A DNA stretch of 64,000 nucleotides, from assembly GCF_964253025.1 (NCBI RefSeq), contig NZ_CAXUQC020000001.1:3472001-3536000 (forward strand). Direction: 5' to 3'. This stretch comes from Rhizobacter sp964253025 (GTDB lineage Bacteria; Pseudomonadota; Gammaproteobacteria; Burkholderiales; Burkholderiaceae_C). Under the pieces are notes generated by a model. It was not told the origin of the DNA. It did not search any database and worked only from the letters and a program-made list of their open reading frames with translations. Position numbers and translations under genes: made by a program. Positions 32,605 to 41,782 of the stretch are shown one piece after another. Position 1 is the stretch's first letter. Each line of letters begins with the position of its first letter.

Positions 32605-34776
32605 ATGACCCACCCCACTCCTGAACGCCGCCAGTTCCTGCGCACCGTGGCCACGGCATCCGGTGCCGCGGCCGCACTGACCACCTTTCCGCCTGCCATC
32701 GCCCGTGCGCTCGCGATTCCCGCCAACCGGCGCACCGGTACCCTCAAGGACGTCGAGCACATCGTCATCCTCACGCAGGAAAACCGCTCCTTCGACCACT
32801 ACTTCGGCACGCTCAACGGCGTGCGCGGCTTCGCCGACCCGTTCCCCGTGCCGCGCGCCGACACGCCTGTCTTGAAGGCGAAGTCGGTCTGGATGCAGCC
32901 GACGCAGCCGGGCACCCTGCCGCTCACCATCGCCCCGTTCCACCTGAACACCGTGCAGAACTTCGGCGTCATGCGCGTGGGCGGTACGCCGCACTCGTGG
33001 ACGGACGCGCAGGCCGCCTGGGACCATGGCCGCATGGACCACTGGCCGGCGGCCAAGGAGAACCACTCCATGGGGTACTACCAGGAGCGGGACATTCCTT
33101 TCCAGTTCGCAATGGCGAACGCCTTCACCGTGTGCGACGCGTACTACTGCGCCTCGCAGACCGGCACCAACACCAACCGCCTCTTCCTGTGGACCGGCAC
33201 CAACGACCCGCTGCGTCGCGGCAACGGCCCGTCCACGGACAACAGCCACGACTGGTTCAACGAGAACCCTGCGGACGACTACACCTGGACCACCTACCCG
33301 GAGCGCCTGCAGCAGGCAGGCGTCTCGTGGCAGGTCTACCAGAACATGGCGGACAACTTCACCGACAACTCGCTGGCCGGCTTCAAGGTGTTCCGCGACG
33401 GCTGGTTCAACCGGCCGGGCTACTCCCAGCAATTGAAGGACCGCGGCATCTCCACCCGTGACCTCGACAAGCTCAAGGAAGACGTTCTCGGCGACAAGCT
33501 GCCGCAGGTCTCATGGATCGTGGCCACCGCCGAAGGCTCCGAGCACCCCGGCCCGTCGAGCCCCGCACAAGGCGCCGACTACACCGCCCGGGTGCTGGAT
33601 GCGCTGACGGCCAACCCGGCCGTCTGGAGCAAGACGGTGCTGTTCATCAACTTCGACGAGAACGACGGCTTCTTCGACCACATGCCGCCACCGGCCGCAC
33701 CGTCGACGACGGACGGCGTCACCTTCGCGGGCGCCTCGACCGTCGACACCACCGGCGAGTACTGCGAGATCCTCAACGGTGCCTCGCCGCTGTACCTGCA
33801 CCGCAACTACGGGATGGGCCCGCGCGTTCCGATGTACGTTCTGTCGCCGTGGAGCAAGGGCGGGTTCGTCAATTCGCAGGTTGCCGACCACACGTCGGTG
33901 ATCCGATTCATCGAAGCCCGCTTCGGCGTGATGGAGCCGAACATCAGCGCTTGGCGACGTGCCGTCGCGGGTGACCTCACCTCCTGCTTCAACTTCGCCG
34001 ACCCCGAAGACAGCGCCTTCTTCGACCGTCTCCCGGACACCGTCGCCCTCGCCAACCGCGCCCGCGCCCTGCCCGCCCGCACCACCCCCGCCGCGCCCGC
34101 CGCGGTGTCGTTGCCCGTGCAGCAGCCCGGCGTGCGGCCCGCCCGCCCCCTGCCCTATGACCTGCAGGCAACCGCCCGGGTCGTGCCCGGGCCGGTCCTG
34201 AACGGCAGCCGCGTCGAGGTGCTGTTCGAGAACACCGGCCGTGCGGCGGCGGTGTTCCATGTGTATGACCGCCTCAACCTGTCCGCCGTCCCCCGGCGCT
34301 ACACGGTCGAGGCCGGCAAGCAGCTGCAAGGGCGTTGGACACCTGCGCTCAGCGGTGCCTACGACCTCTGGGTGCTTGGCCCCAACGGTTTTCACCGGCA
34401 CTTCGCTGGCAATGCGCGGCGCGTGGCCGCGGCGGGCCAGCCCAACCCGGACGTTGTCGCCAAGGCCCAGGCCCAGCACGGCGAACTCTCGCTGACCCTG
34501 ACCAACAGCGGACCCGTTGCCGTCACCTTCACCGTCACGCACAACAAGTACCTCGCGGTGCCGGTGCAGACGGTGACCGTGCCGGCCCGCAGCCAGTCAA
34601 CCGTGCGCTTGCCGGTGGCCCAGTCGGCCCATTGGTACGACGTGTCGGTCAAGGTGATGGGGCAGGCGGACTGGCTTCGCCGCTTGGCGGGACACGTCGA
34701 GACCGGCCAGGCCTCCATCAGCGATCCGGCGATGGAAGGCGCGGCCAAGGCCGAGCAGTTCCGCGTGATCGGCTGA
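32605..34776 (+). CDS. phosphocholine-specific phospholipase C, Tat-exported
   Basis: A 723-residue non-haemolytic/haemolytic-type phospholipase C of the phosphoesterase family. The Tat signal has RR at residues 8-9 (ERRQFLRTVATASGAAA). The catalytic domain starts with HIVILTQENRSFDHYFGTL, followed by GTPHSWTDAQAAWDHGRMDH, LFLWTGTNDP, INFDENDGFFDHMPPP and the RVPMYVLSPWSKGGFVNSQV block, all characteristic. Two C-terminal bacterial PLC domains (DUF756-type) occupy about residues 515-715. It cleaves phosphatidylcholine or sphingomyelin outside the cell, releasing phosphocholine. ATG 32605 has GAGGAG upstream; the earlier in-frame ATG lies inside the PEP-CTERM gene. Confidence 0.93.
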   Translation: MTHPTPERRQFLRTVATASGAAAALTTFPPAIARALAIPANRRTGTLKDVEHIVILTQENRSFDHYFGTLNGVRGFADPFPVPRADTPVLKAKSVWMQPTQPGTLPLTIAPFHLNTVQNFGVMRVGGTPHSWTDAQAAWDHGRMDHWPAAKENHSMGYYQERDIPFQFAMANAFTVCDAYYCASQTGTNTNRLFLWTGTNDPLRRGNGPSTDNSHDWFNENPADDYTWTTYPERLQQAGVSWQVYQNMADNFTDNSLAGFKVFRDGWFNRPGYSQQLKDRGISTRDLDKLKEDVLGDKLPQVSWIVATAEGSEHPGPSSPAQGADYTARVLDALTANPAVWSKTVLFINFDENDGFFDHMPPPAAPSTTDGVTFAGASTVDTTGEYCEILNGASPLYLHRNYGMGPRVPMYVLSPWSKGGFVNSQVADHTSVIRFIEARFGVMEPNISAWRRAVAGDLTSCFNFADPEDSAFFDRLPDTVALANRARALPARTTPAAPAAVSLPVQQPGVRPARPLPYDLQATARVVPGPVLNGSRVEVLFENTGRAAAVFHVYDRLNLSAVPRRYTVEAGKQLQGRWTPALSGAYDLWVLGPNGFHRHFAGNARRVAAAGQPNPDVVAKAQAQHGELSLTLTNSGPVAVTFTVTHNKYLAVPVQTVTVPARSQSTVRLPVAQSAHWYDVSVKVMGQADWLRRLAGHVETGQASISDPAMEGAAKAEQFRVIG

Positions 34777-35246
34777 GTTCGCGAGCCGCGCGCCGCGGGA
34801 GCGGCGCCGGCTCGTCGCGGGGCGTCAGCCCGCGCGGGGGCGGGGCGACGCCGCGGCCGAACGCCTTCTCGCGGCCACTCCTTCGTCCCGCGGTGGCTCG
34901 GCCCTTCAGGGCATCCGCCCCTGAAACGCCGAACCGGCCGTGCGCCGGACAAGCGTACGCCACCGTTTCGCTGCCCCCCGTTGCGACAAGAAGCGATGCA
35001 AAGGGTCAGCCCTCGGACGGCACCAGCATCCATGGTCGAAACGCTGCCGCAACGCTGCCAATCGTTGGTAAAGCTTGGCAACCGATCGAGCTTCCGCGCC
35101 GGGCGCACGACAACAATCCTCGATGCGTTGACCAGCGCGAGACCTGACGGACTCCACTTCGGATCGGTGAGCCGCCCTGAGCGGCCGTACCGGTCCGGGA
35201 GCCCATCAACGCAATCCTTCAGCAGCCAGCACCACGGAGTACCCCC
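34777..35246. other. intergenic region upstream of metalloprotease gene
   Basis: About 470 bp without a gene. The first 120 bp are extremely GC-rich; the rest is less so and probably holds the promoter of the metalloprotease gene. An imperfect palindrome GTTGGTAAAGCTTGGCAAC at 35064-35082 (outer GTTG/CAAC, inner AAGCTT) resembles a LacI-type operator, but this is weak. Confidence 0.45.
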
Positions 35247-37934
35247 TTGCCATCGCCGTCCCCTACGTTCTCCCGCTTGAAACACGCGCCCGCCTGGGTG
35301 TTCGGCATGGCCGCATTGGTCGGTTGCGGCGGAGGGGCCGACTCGTCGGGCCCGGCGACCGCGGGGCCCGGCAGTGCGTATGCGGAACCCGTGGGATCCC
35401 AGCACCTTCCGCCCGGACCGGCCGGCTACTACGACAAGGACAAGTCCGGCCAGCCGCGCTCGGTGCGCAGCGACCTCGACGGCAACTTGCCTGCGATGGT
35501 GCAGTTCGCCCAGAGCCACACGATCGATCCGTCGGGCAACAAGGCCAAGGAGATGCCCACCCTCACGATGGAGCGCGAGGCCTTGTTGTTGATCACGCCC
35601 GACCCGTCGCTCGGTCCGGTCGACGCACTCAACGTGCAGGTGACCGTGAACGGCGTGCCGCAGGCGGCCCTCGCCATGCGGCCTCCCGGCGAGATGCCGC
35701 GTTCCGACCAAGCCAACACCGACGGGCGTCCTGACTTCGTGTATTCGGCCCGGTCGTGGAGCGTGGTGCTGCCCTGGGACTGGGTGACGCCGGGACTGGC
35801 GCTTCGAGTCACCGACGACCGGCAACGCGAAGGCAGACTCGCGGCCGCCAAGATCGATTTCGCCGCGGCCGCAGAACTCGTCGTGCACAGCATCAGGCTC
35901 GGCATGCTGGTAGAGCCGGAAGACAACGAGGCGGCGCACTGGTTCCGCAGCCATCCGGCCGACGCGGCCACCGACTACTTCCAGACCATCCCCGTCGCGC
36001 GCCTCACGGCCGCCCACTACGAAGACGCGACGCTGCGCCGGGTCATGGTCTCGTCCGGCGTCATCTACGACACCGCCAGCGCGACCACGGGCGACGTGTA
36101 CAGCGGCGACATGCGCGCCGACGTGGCGAAGTCCACCTTCAGCGTGGGCATCAACCTCGCCAACTATGGCGTCACCAGTTCAGGCATGCAGTCACAGCAG
36201 CAGCCCCAGGTGTTCCAGAGCGTGGTGGCACATCACGCGCGTGGCGTCTACACGAACGGGACGCAGAGCCACGGCTTGAGCGGGGGCAACAGCATCCTCA
36301 CTCTCTGGACCAGCCGCGGCAACGAGTTCAGCCACGAGATCGGGCACCACTTCGGCCTCGGCCACTACCCCGGCCAGGTCGGCGAGGACTACTTCCTCGC
36401 CGCCCACCACCACGACAGCGGCTGGGGCTACATCGGTCACCGCAAGCGCATGCGGGCGAACCTGCTGTGGAACCGGGCCATCACCGGCGGCCTGCAAGGC
36501 GTGCCGGTCTTCGACGGGCAGTACCGCTTCGCCCCCGACGCGATGTCCGGCGGCGACTTCACCAGCGCCCTGTCGTCCTACACCCACTACACCGGCCGCA
36601 GCACCCAGAAAGCGATCCAGCCCAGCCTGGACAAGCCCGTACCGTCGGCCGCATCGCCCACGGGCTACACCAAGTGGAACGCCGCCACCCGGGCCATGGA
36701 AGCCCATGCCCCGACAGTGCCCAAGCAGGACACCGTCTGGTTCAACAGCGCCAACGGCAAGTTCCTTGCGCCCCGCCTGCACGGGGTTCCCGTCGTGACG
36801 CTGCTCGGCGGCTACGACCCGGAGACCAACAAGGCGCTGATCTATCCGGCGCAACGCAGCAACTGGGGCAACGTCTTCCCACTGCCGACTCAGGCGGTCG
36901 ACACACAGGAGCCTCGCCAGTGCTGGCTGGACGTCAGCTTCGCGAGAGGCGCCCGGCAGCGCATCGCCTTGGCCGGCAAGCGCATGCAAGCCAACTTGGT
37001 CAACAAGCTGCACGTGAACCTCGCCCAGAGTGAGAGCCCGTCGAACGTGAAGCTCCTCTGCCAGACGCCCTCGCAGGCGATCGACACGCTTTACACGCTG
37101 GACATCCCGCAGGGATTGCCTCCAATGCCTGCGCCCGTCGTCGTCGGCAAGGAAGCCGGCTACAGCGCCCTGCGCCAGGTGGAATTGCCTCGCCTGCAGG
37201 CCGCCCTGGAGGCGCTGGCCGACAAGACCGTGCTCCGGCTGTCCGCAGCCGATCGGCTGTTGTACGAAAGCCATGCGGCGCACGCGAAGGAAATGAGCCC
37301 GGCCGCACAGCAGCAGTCCGCTCGGTACGACATGCAACGGCAACAGGCGGACCGCCTGAACCGCTGGATGAGCTTCCACGCGACCGCGTTGAACGACGGC
37401 GTGCCGGAGGCACAAGCCGCACTGCTCGCGTTCATCAGCAGCCTCGGCCTCGGATCCACGCCGCACGTACCAGCCGGCCAACCGATCACGATGCCGAACG
37501 GCAATTGCATCCAGGTGGCCTCGGCTTCCGTGCGCGTGGCCGGGCGCTCGCTGTGCACCGGCGCTGCCACGGAACGGTGGATCCTCGATGCAAACAACAG
37601 CATCCGCAGCCGAGCCGAGCTCGGCCTGTGTCTCACCGATCAGGGCGGCGGAAAGTCAGTCGCACTCCAGCCGTGCGACCTGGCGAATGACCTGCAGGTG
37701 TGGGAGGTCGATGCGGGACGCGGCATCCGTCGCGCCGGCCGCTGCCTCGACCTGAACGGCGGCAACCTGTCCGGCAACACCGGGACGCTCATCACCTATG
37801 GCTGCACGGGCGGTGTGAACCAGCAGTGGAGCGGGCTGCAGACCCAGGCGGGGCCGATTCTGTCGCTGATCGAGGGTATCCATGCCGACAAGCTGGCGCG
37901 GGCCGACGCCGCGGCGTCCGCGCCACGTCCCTGA
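35247..37934 (+). CDS. M66-like metalloprotease lipoprotein with ricin-B lectin tail
   Basis: An 895-residue exported protein. The N-terminus ends in a lipobox (AALVGCGGG), so it is probably a surface lipoprotein. Residues 85-330 are beta-rich domains like those preceding the catalytic part of StcE/TagA proteases. The zinc site is HEIGHHFGLGH (residues 363-373), fitting HExxHxxGxxH of metzincins. The C-terminus (about 745-870) is a ricin-type beta-trefoil with repeated units (NGNCIQVAS, LGLCLTDQGG, GRCLDLNGG, QQWSG), suggesting binding to glycans. The start is TTG 35247 with GGAG 9 nt upstream; no earlier ATG fits. StcE relatives cut mucin-type glycoproteins; that substrate is inferred only. 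Confidence 0.75.
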   Translation: MPSPSPTFSRLKHAPAWVFGMAALVGCGGGADSSGPATAGPGSAYAEPVGSQHLPPGPAGYYDKDKSGQPRSVRSDLDGNLPAMVQFAQSHTIDPSGNKAKEMPTLTMEREALLLITPDPSLGPVDALNVQVTVNGVPQAALAMRPPGEMPRSDQANTDGRPDFVYSARSWSVVLPWDWVTPGLALRVTDDRQREGRLAAAKIDFAAAAELVVHSIRLGMLVEPEDNEAAHWFRSHPADAATDYFQTIPVARLTAAHYEDATLRRVMVSSGVIYDTASATTGDVYSGDMRADVAKSTFSVGINLANYGVTSSGMQSQQQPQVFQSVVAHHARGVYTNGTQSHGLSGGNSILTLWTSRGNEFSHEIGHHFGLGHYPGQVGEDYFLAAHHHDSGWGYIGHRKRMRANLLWNRAITGGLQGVPVFDGQYRFAPDAMSGGDFTSALSSYTHYTGRSTQKAIQPSLDKPVPSAASPTGYTKWNAATRAMEAHAPTVPKQDTVWFNSANGKFLAPRLHGVPVVTLLGGYDPETNKALIYPAQRSNWGNVFPLPTQAVDTQEPRQCWLDVSFARGARQRIALAGKRMQANLVNKLHVNLAQSESPSNVKLLCQTPSQAIDTLYTLDIPQGLPPMPAPVVVGKEAGYSALRQVELPRLQAALEALADKTVLRLSAADRLLYESHAAHAKEMSPAAQQQSARYDMQRQQADRLNRWMSFHATALNDGVPEAQAALLAFISSLGLGSTPHVPAGQPITMPNGNCIQVASASVRVAGRSLCTGAATERWILDANNSIRSRAELGLCLTDQGGGKSVALQPCDLANDLQVWEVDAGRGIRRAGRCLDLNGGNLSGNTGTLITYGCTGGVNQQWSGLQTQAGPILSLIEGIHADKLARADAAASAPRP

Positions 37935-38016
37935 ACGCTGGCGCCGCCCTGGCCCTCCGATCGAGACGGCAGCGGCAACGGCAACGGCAGCGGCCATACG
38001 CGACAACGCCCCATCC

Positions 38017-38039
38017 GTCTGCCGTCCGCGACGGCAGAC
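38017..38039. terminator. bidirectional hairpin between metalloprotease and dehydratase genes
   Basis: GTCTGCCGTC and GACGGCAGAC form a perfect 10-bp stem around CGC in the gap between convergent stops at 37934 and 38055. Just before it, at about 37970-37995, is a short run of GGCAAC/GGCAGC hexamer repeats. No T tract is present. Confidence 0.6.
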
Positions 38040-38054
38040 AAGGGACACTGCCGC

Positions 38055-38960
38055 TCACCGGCGTTGCAGTCGGAGCTGGCCCGGGGCTGGCGTGGCGCGG
38101 CTCAGCACATCACCGGCAAGCCAGTCGGCTGACCGTGCAGCGCGGGCGCAGACCATCGGCAAGGGCATCTGCACATAGTCGTCGTTGAAGACCTCGAAAC
38201 TGTAGTCACCCTCGTAGCCGAGCGCATCGAGCCTCCTGACCATCTCCACCACCTGGGCGGTGTGGACCCCTTCGCCGGGAAAGACCCGGAAGGTGCGGGC
38301 GGTGGCCATGCGCTCCTCGAACGTGCGCGTCTCCTGCCACATGAAGTCCGAGAGCTGCACGAGGAAGATCTTGTTCGGATCCAACTCATCGATGCTCTCC
38401 AGCGGCGTTCGCGCCGCCAGTGCGTGAAAGGAGTCGAAACACAGGCCCAGGTTCGGGCAGTCGGCTCGACACACCACGTCCCAGGCCGTCGTGTACTCGT
38501 TGACGGTGCGGCCCCACGACAAGCCCTCATAGGCAATGCGGATGCCATGAGGAATGGCCAGCATGGCGAGCTTTCGGAGGTCTCGGGCGATGTGGTCGAG
38601 GTCGGCGCTCGCGTGGGTCGACGTCGATGAACAGGCCAGCAACACGTCGCAACCGAGGGCTGCGCACATCTCCAGCATGGCCTTCGCGATGTCGAGCTTG
38701 TAGTGATGCAAGTGACCCGACAGGCCTTCGAAGTCCCGCAGCACCTGGAAGCCGGTGCCCCGCAGGCCACTGTCCTTCACGGCGGCCACGGCCGCGCGCC
38801 AGCCCCCAGGGTGGCCGACAAGGTCATTGGCCTTGAGCATGACCTGGGCGAAACCTGCGCCCCGGATGGCTGATAGCTTGGCTTCGAGGTTGCCCGCCAG
38901 GCTGATGGTGTCCATGCCGAATCCGGCCGCCGCAGGGCCGAGCAACCGGCTGGCGCTCAT
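38055..38960 (-). CDS. 3-dehydroshikimate dehydratase-like TIM-barrel protein
   Basis: A 301-residue xylose-isomerase-like TIM barrel, matching the N-terminal half of bacterial 3-dehydroshikimate dehydratases (QuiC/QsuB), which convert 3-dehydroshikimate to protocatechuate. Candidate metal ligands are E145 (IAYEGLSWG), D176 and H179 (CFDSFHAL), Q202 (FLVQLSDF) and E256 (YSFEVFND). Segments TISLAGNLEAKL, HLHHYKLDIAKAMLE and VFPGEGV are typical. In most relatives this domain is fused to an HPPD-like half; here that half is a separate gene overlapping upstream by 4 nt. The context (AroE-like dehydrogenase, TRAP transporter, pca genes) strongly supports the role. A general sugar-phosphate isomerase is the alternative. 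Confidence 0.75.
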   Translation of the reverse strand: MSASRLLGPAAAGFGMDTISLAGNLEAKLSAIRGAGFAQVMLKANDLVGHPGGWRAAVAAVKDSGLRGTGFQVLRDFEGLSGHLHHYKLDIAKAMLEMCAALGCDVLLACSSTSTHASADLDHIARDLRKLAMLAIPHGIRIAYEGLSWGRTVNEYTTAWDVVCRADCPNLGLCFDSFHALAARTPLESIDELDPNKIFLVQLSDFMWQETRTFEERMATARTFRVFPGEGVHTAQVVEMVRRLDALGYEGDYSFEVFNDDYVQMPLPMVCARAARSADWLAGDVLSRATPAPGQLRLQRR

Positions 38961-39883
38961 GGCGCCACCTCGCTTTGCACCAGCTCGAAGGCAACGCCCC
39001 CAAGGTAGGTCTTGGTGAGCGCGCCTCGGCGCTCGGTGTGCGTCGCGTCGGACTCGACGAACTCCATGCCCTGGCTGCGCAGCGTGCGGACCGCGGACAG
39101 CACGTCCGGCACACCGAGGCCGATGCGTTGGAACTGCTCGGTGGGCGAGACGGCGTCGGGGTGAGGCTCGACGAGCTGCAGCATGAACCCATTGCCCGGT
39201 TCCGTGGCGGGGGCCCGAAGCAGGTGGCCCGCGGGCATGATCCCGAATCGCTGGTGATCGGGAATCTGTGCGGTCCCCAGCAGCTCTTCATAGAACGCGA
39301 TCCAGTCGTTGCTGCGATCGAAGCCGACGTACTGCACGATGCCGAAGAAGTGCAGGCCCTCGATGCCTGCGGGGTGTGGATCCACGGCCGGGATCGGGGT
39401 GAAGTCGACGTCGTAGATCGAGAGCTCCCGATGGCGATCGACGAAATGGATCCGGCTGCCGCCCACGCCGTGGATCGCCGGAATGTTGAGCTCCATGGGC
39501 AGGGGGTGGGCCGGAGCGTCCCAGGCCCCTCGCTCCAGGACGTGGCGATGCACCTCGCGCGCGTTGCGGACGCGCAGGGCGATGCCGCTGATCGTCGGGA
39601 CGGCGGGCACCGTCTCGGGCGCGTCATCGCCCGCGGGTGGATGGGCATTCACCACGATGTTCAGGGCGCCCTGCCGGTACAGCAGCACCTCGCGCGATCG
39701 ATGCCGCGCCACGGGCCGGAACCCCATCATCTCCAACACCTGTCCCAACGCTTGCGGGGCGGACGTGGCGTACTCGACGAACTCGATGCCGTTCAGCGCA
39801 AGCGGGTTCTGCCCGTCGCTGAACGAGGGCTGGAGCGGCTCCCGCGCACGCACGGGATCGAGGAGAAGATCGCTCATGGGCAC
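38957..39883 (-). CDS. HPPD-like VOC protein, split half of 3-dehydroshikimate dehydratase
   Basis: A 308-residue protein of the vicinal-oxygen-chelate fold with two tandem modules, like 4-hydroxyphenylpyruvate dioxygenase. The first module starts NGIEFVEYATSAPQALGQVL, the second IEGLHFFGIVQYVGFDRSND; the end LTKTYLGGVAFELVQSEV carries the terminal Glu ligand. It corresponds to the C-terminal half of fused QuiC/QsuB-type dehydratases, where this part's function is unclear. Its stop overlaps the start of the TIM-barrel gene (ATGA). A stand-alone HPPD activity is possible but less likely given the neighbours. GGAGGTGCCC precedes ATG 39883. Confidence 0.7.
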   Translation of the reverse strand: MPMSDLLLDPVRAREPLQPSFSDGQNPLALNGIEFVEYATSAPQALGQVLEMMGFRPVARHRSREVLLYRQGALNIVVNAHPPAGDDAPETVPAVPTISGIALRVRNAREVHRHVLERGAWDAPAHPLPMELNIPAIHGVGGSRIHFVDRHRELSIYDVDFTPIPAVDPHPAGIEGLHFFGIVQYVGFDRSNDWIAFYEELLGTAQIPDHQRFGIMPAGHLLRAPATEPGNGFMLQLVEPHPDAVSPTEQFQRIGLGVPDVLSAVRTLRSQGMEFVESDATHTERRGALTKTYLGGVAFELVQSEVAP

Positions 39884-39893
39884 CTCCTGAAGG

Positions 39894-40727
39894 TCAGTCG
39901 TTCAGCCGCGCAAGCGCGCGCAGGCGGTCCGGTGTCGTGGACGGAAGACCGAAGAATTCGAGGTAAGGCGGAATCATCTCGAACAACATGTCGCTGCCCA
40001 CCTGCACCGTGCAACCGCGCGCCTTGGCGGCCTGAAGGAACGCGGTCATCTCGGTCTTCATCACCACCTCGCCGACGAACGTGCCGGGCGCCAGGCGGGT
40101 GACGTCGATCGGGAGGGGATCGCCCGCATTCATGCCGAGCGGCGTGGCATTGACCACCAGGTCGTGCCCGACGGGATCCGGGACGGCGAGACTGACCTGC
40201 ACGGCCGGGTAGTGGACCTGAAGCCGCTCGGCCAGCGTTTGCGCTGATCGCTCACTGACGTCGTGCAGCTGGATGCGGGCAACCCCTGCGGCGGCCAGCG
40301 AGGCGGCGATGGCAGACCCGACTCCCCCGCAACCCACCACCAAGGCGCTCGCACCAGCCAGTTGCAGGCCCTTGCGCTCGATGCCCCGCACGAACCCGGC
40401 ACCATCGAACTGATCCCCCACCAGTCGACCGTCTGGCGTGCGCCGGACGGCGTTGCACGCGCCGGCGACACGGACGCCGGCGCTGGCCTCGTCGAGCAGC
40501 TCGACGACGCTCACCTTGTGCGGCATGGTGATCAAGGCGCCGCGCACGTTCTCGAGGTGGAACAGGTTTCGGAGCACCTTCGGGAAGTGCTCGGCCCTGC
40601 AACCCATGGGCACCACCACGGCATTGATGCCCGCGGCGGCAAAGTACGGGTTGTAGACCAGCGGCGCCTTGAAGGCGTGCGTAGGGAAGCCGAGGTGGGC
40701 GATGACCTCGGTGCTGCCATTGATCAC
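39894..40727 (-). CDS. AroE-like quinate/shikimate dehydrogenase
   Basis: A 277-residue protein of the shikimate dehydrogenase family. The substrate domain shows GFPTHAFKAPLVYNPYFAAA, the catalytic Lys in ALITMPHKVSVVELLD and the Asp in LVGDQFDGAGF. The nucleotide domain has VVGCGGVGSAIAASLAAAG. The GDQFDG variant (in place of the usual GxNTDxxG) suggests a catabolic member oxidising quinate or shikimate. The only upstream ATG (40808) lies within dctP, so GTG 40727 is chosen: GGAG sits 9-10 nt before it and the gap to dctP is 22 bp. It feeds 3-dehydroshikimate (or dehydroquinate) to the dehydratase genes just downstream. Confidence 0.8.
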   Translation of the reverse strand: MINGSTEVIAHLGFPTHAFKAPLVYNPYFAAAGINAVVVPMGCRAEHFPKVLRNLFHLENVRGALITMPHKVSVVELLDEASAGVRVAGACNAVRRTPDGRLVGDQFDGAGFVRGIERKGLQLAGASALVVGCGGVGSAIAASLAAAGVARIQLHDVSERSAQTLAERLQVHYPAVQVSLAVPDPVGHDLVVNATPLGMNAGDPLPIDVTRLAPGTFVGEVVMKTEMTAFLQAAKARGCTVQVGSDMLFEMIPPYLEFFGLPSTTPDRLRALARLND

Positions 40728-40749
40728 GATGATCTGCTCCGGACGCGGT

Positions 40750-41748
40750 TTACTTGCGTGCTGCCTCGATGTCAGCCAGGACCGCCTTGACCGTGGCCTC
40801 ACCCACACTTGCGGTGTGCTTGGCGATCACGGGCTTGATCTTCTCGCGCAGGCGGGCCAACTCTGCCGGTGGCAGTTCGTTCACCTGCATGCCGGACTTC
40901 TTCAGGCTTTCGAGAATGCCGGAGGCTGCGGCGTGCGACTGCTCGCGCTGGAACTTCGCCGACTCCACGGCCGCCTCCTGGACGATCTTGCGATCACCCG
41001 CGGACAGGGAATCCCAGAACTTCTTGCTCATCACCACCGACTGCGGGTTGTACTGATGATTGGTGAGCGTCATGTACTTCTGCACTTCGAACAGTTTCGC
41101 GCCCTGGATGGTCGCGACGGGGTTCTCCTGGCCATCGACCGCCTTCTGTTCCAGCGCGGCGTAGAGCTCCGGGAACGGCAATGGCGTCGGGTTGGCACCG
41201 AGGGCGCTCACCCAGTCGATGTTGATCGGGTTCGGAATCACCCGCAGCTTGAGGCCCGCGATCTCGTCGGCCTTCGTGATGGGACGCTTGCTGTTGGTGA
41301 TCTGGCGGAATCCCAGCTCGTAGTACGCCAGGCCGACCAGGCCCTTCTCCTCGAGCTTGGCGTGCAATTGCCGACCCACCGGTCCGTCGACGACGGCAGC
41401 GACTTCGCTTGTGTTTGAGAACAGGAACGGAAAGTCGTAGACGGCAAAGTCCTTCACGATGCTGGCGAAGATGCCGGAGTTCATCGACGCCATCTCGAGC
41501 GTTCCACCTTGCAGCGCCGAGAGGTTGGCCTGGTCGCTGCCCAAGGCGCCGCCAGGGAACACGTTCACCTTCAGCTTCCCGCCCGACTTGGCCTCGACGA
41601 GTTCAGCGAACTTCTCCATGCCGAGCACGATCGGATGGCCTTTCGCGTTCTGGTTGGCAAACTTGATCGTGCGGACCTGGGCATGAGCGCCGCCCAGGAC
41701 TGCCAGGGTCGTGAAGGCGAGCAGGCTTTTGATGAAGAAGCGTTTCAT
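40750..41748 (-). CDS. dctP: TRAP transporter solute-binding protein DctP
   Basis: A 332-residue periplasmic binding protein of the DctP family. The signal peptide MKRFFIKSLLAFTTLAVLGG ends at AHA. The body shows TIKFANQNAKGHPIVLGMEK, FPGGALGSDQANLSALQGGT, the substrate-carboxylate arginine region LKLRVIPNPINIDWVSALGA and PEVYAALEQ-type FPELYAALEQKAVDGQENPV. It captures a carboxylate, probably quinate, shikimate or an aromatic acid in this context. ATG 41748 has GGAGCCCACCCC upstream. It comes after dctM in transcription order, and its stop is 22 bp from the AroE-like gene. Confidence 0.9.
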   Translation of the reverse strand: MKRFFIKSLLAFTTLAVLGGAHAQVRTIKFANQNAKGHPIVLGMEKFAELVEAKSGGKLKVNVFPGGALGSDQANLSALQGGTLEMASMNSGIFASIVKDFAVYDFPFLFSNTSEVAAVVDGPVGRQLHAKLEEKGLVGLAYYELGFRQITNSKRPITKADEIAGLKLRVIPNPINIDWVSALGANPTPLPFPELYAALEQKAVDGQENPVATIQGAKLFEVQKYMTLTNHQYNPQSVVMSKKFWDSLSAGDRKIVQEAAVESAKFQREQSHAAASGILESLKKSGMQVNELPPAELARLREKIKPVIAKHTASVGEATVKAVLADIEAARK

Positions 41749-41782
41749 GGGGTGGGCTCCGGGATGGGATGGGAGGAAGCCA

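Noticed and set aside
37965..37996. GGCAAC/GGCAGC repeats as a coding or phase-variation element
   Set aside because: They lie after the metalloprotease stop, between convergent genes, and affect no reading frame.
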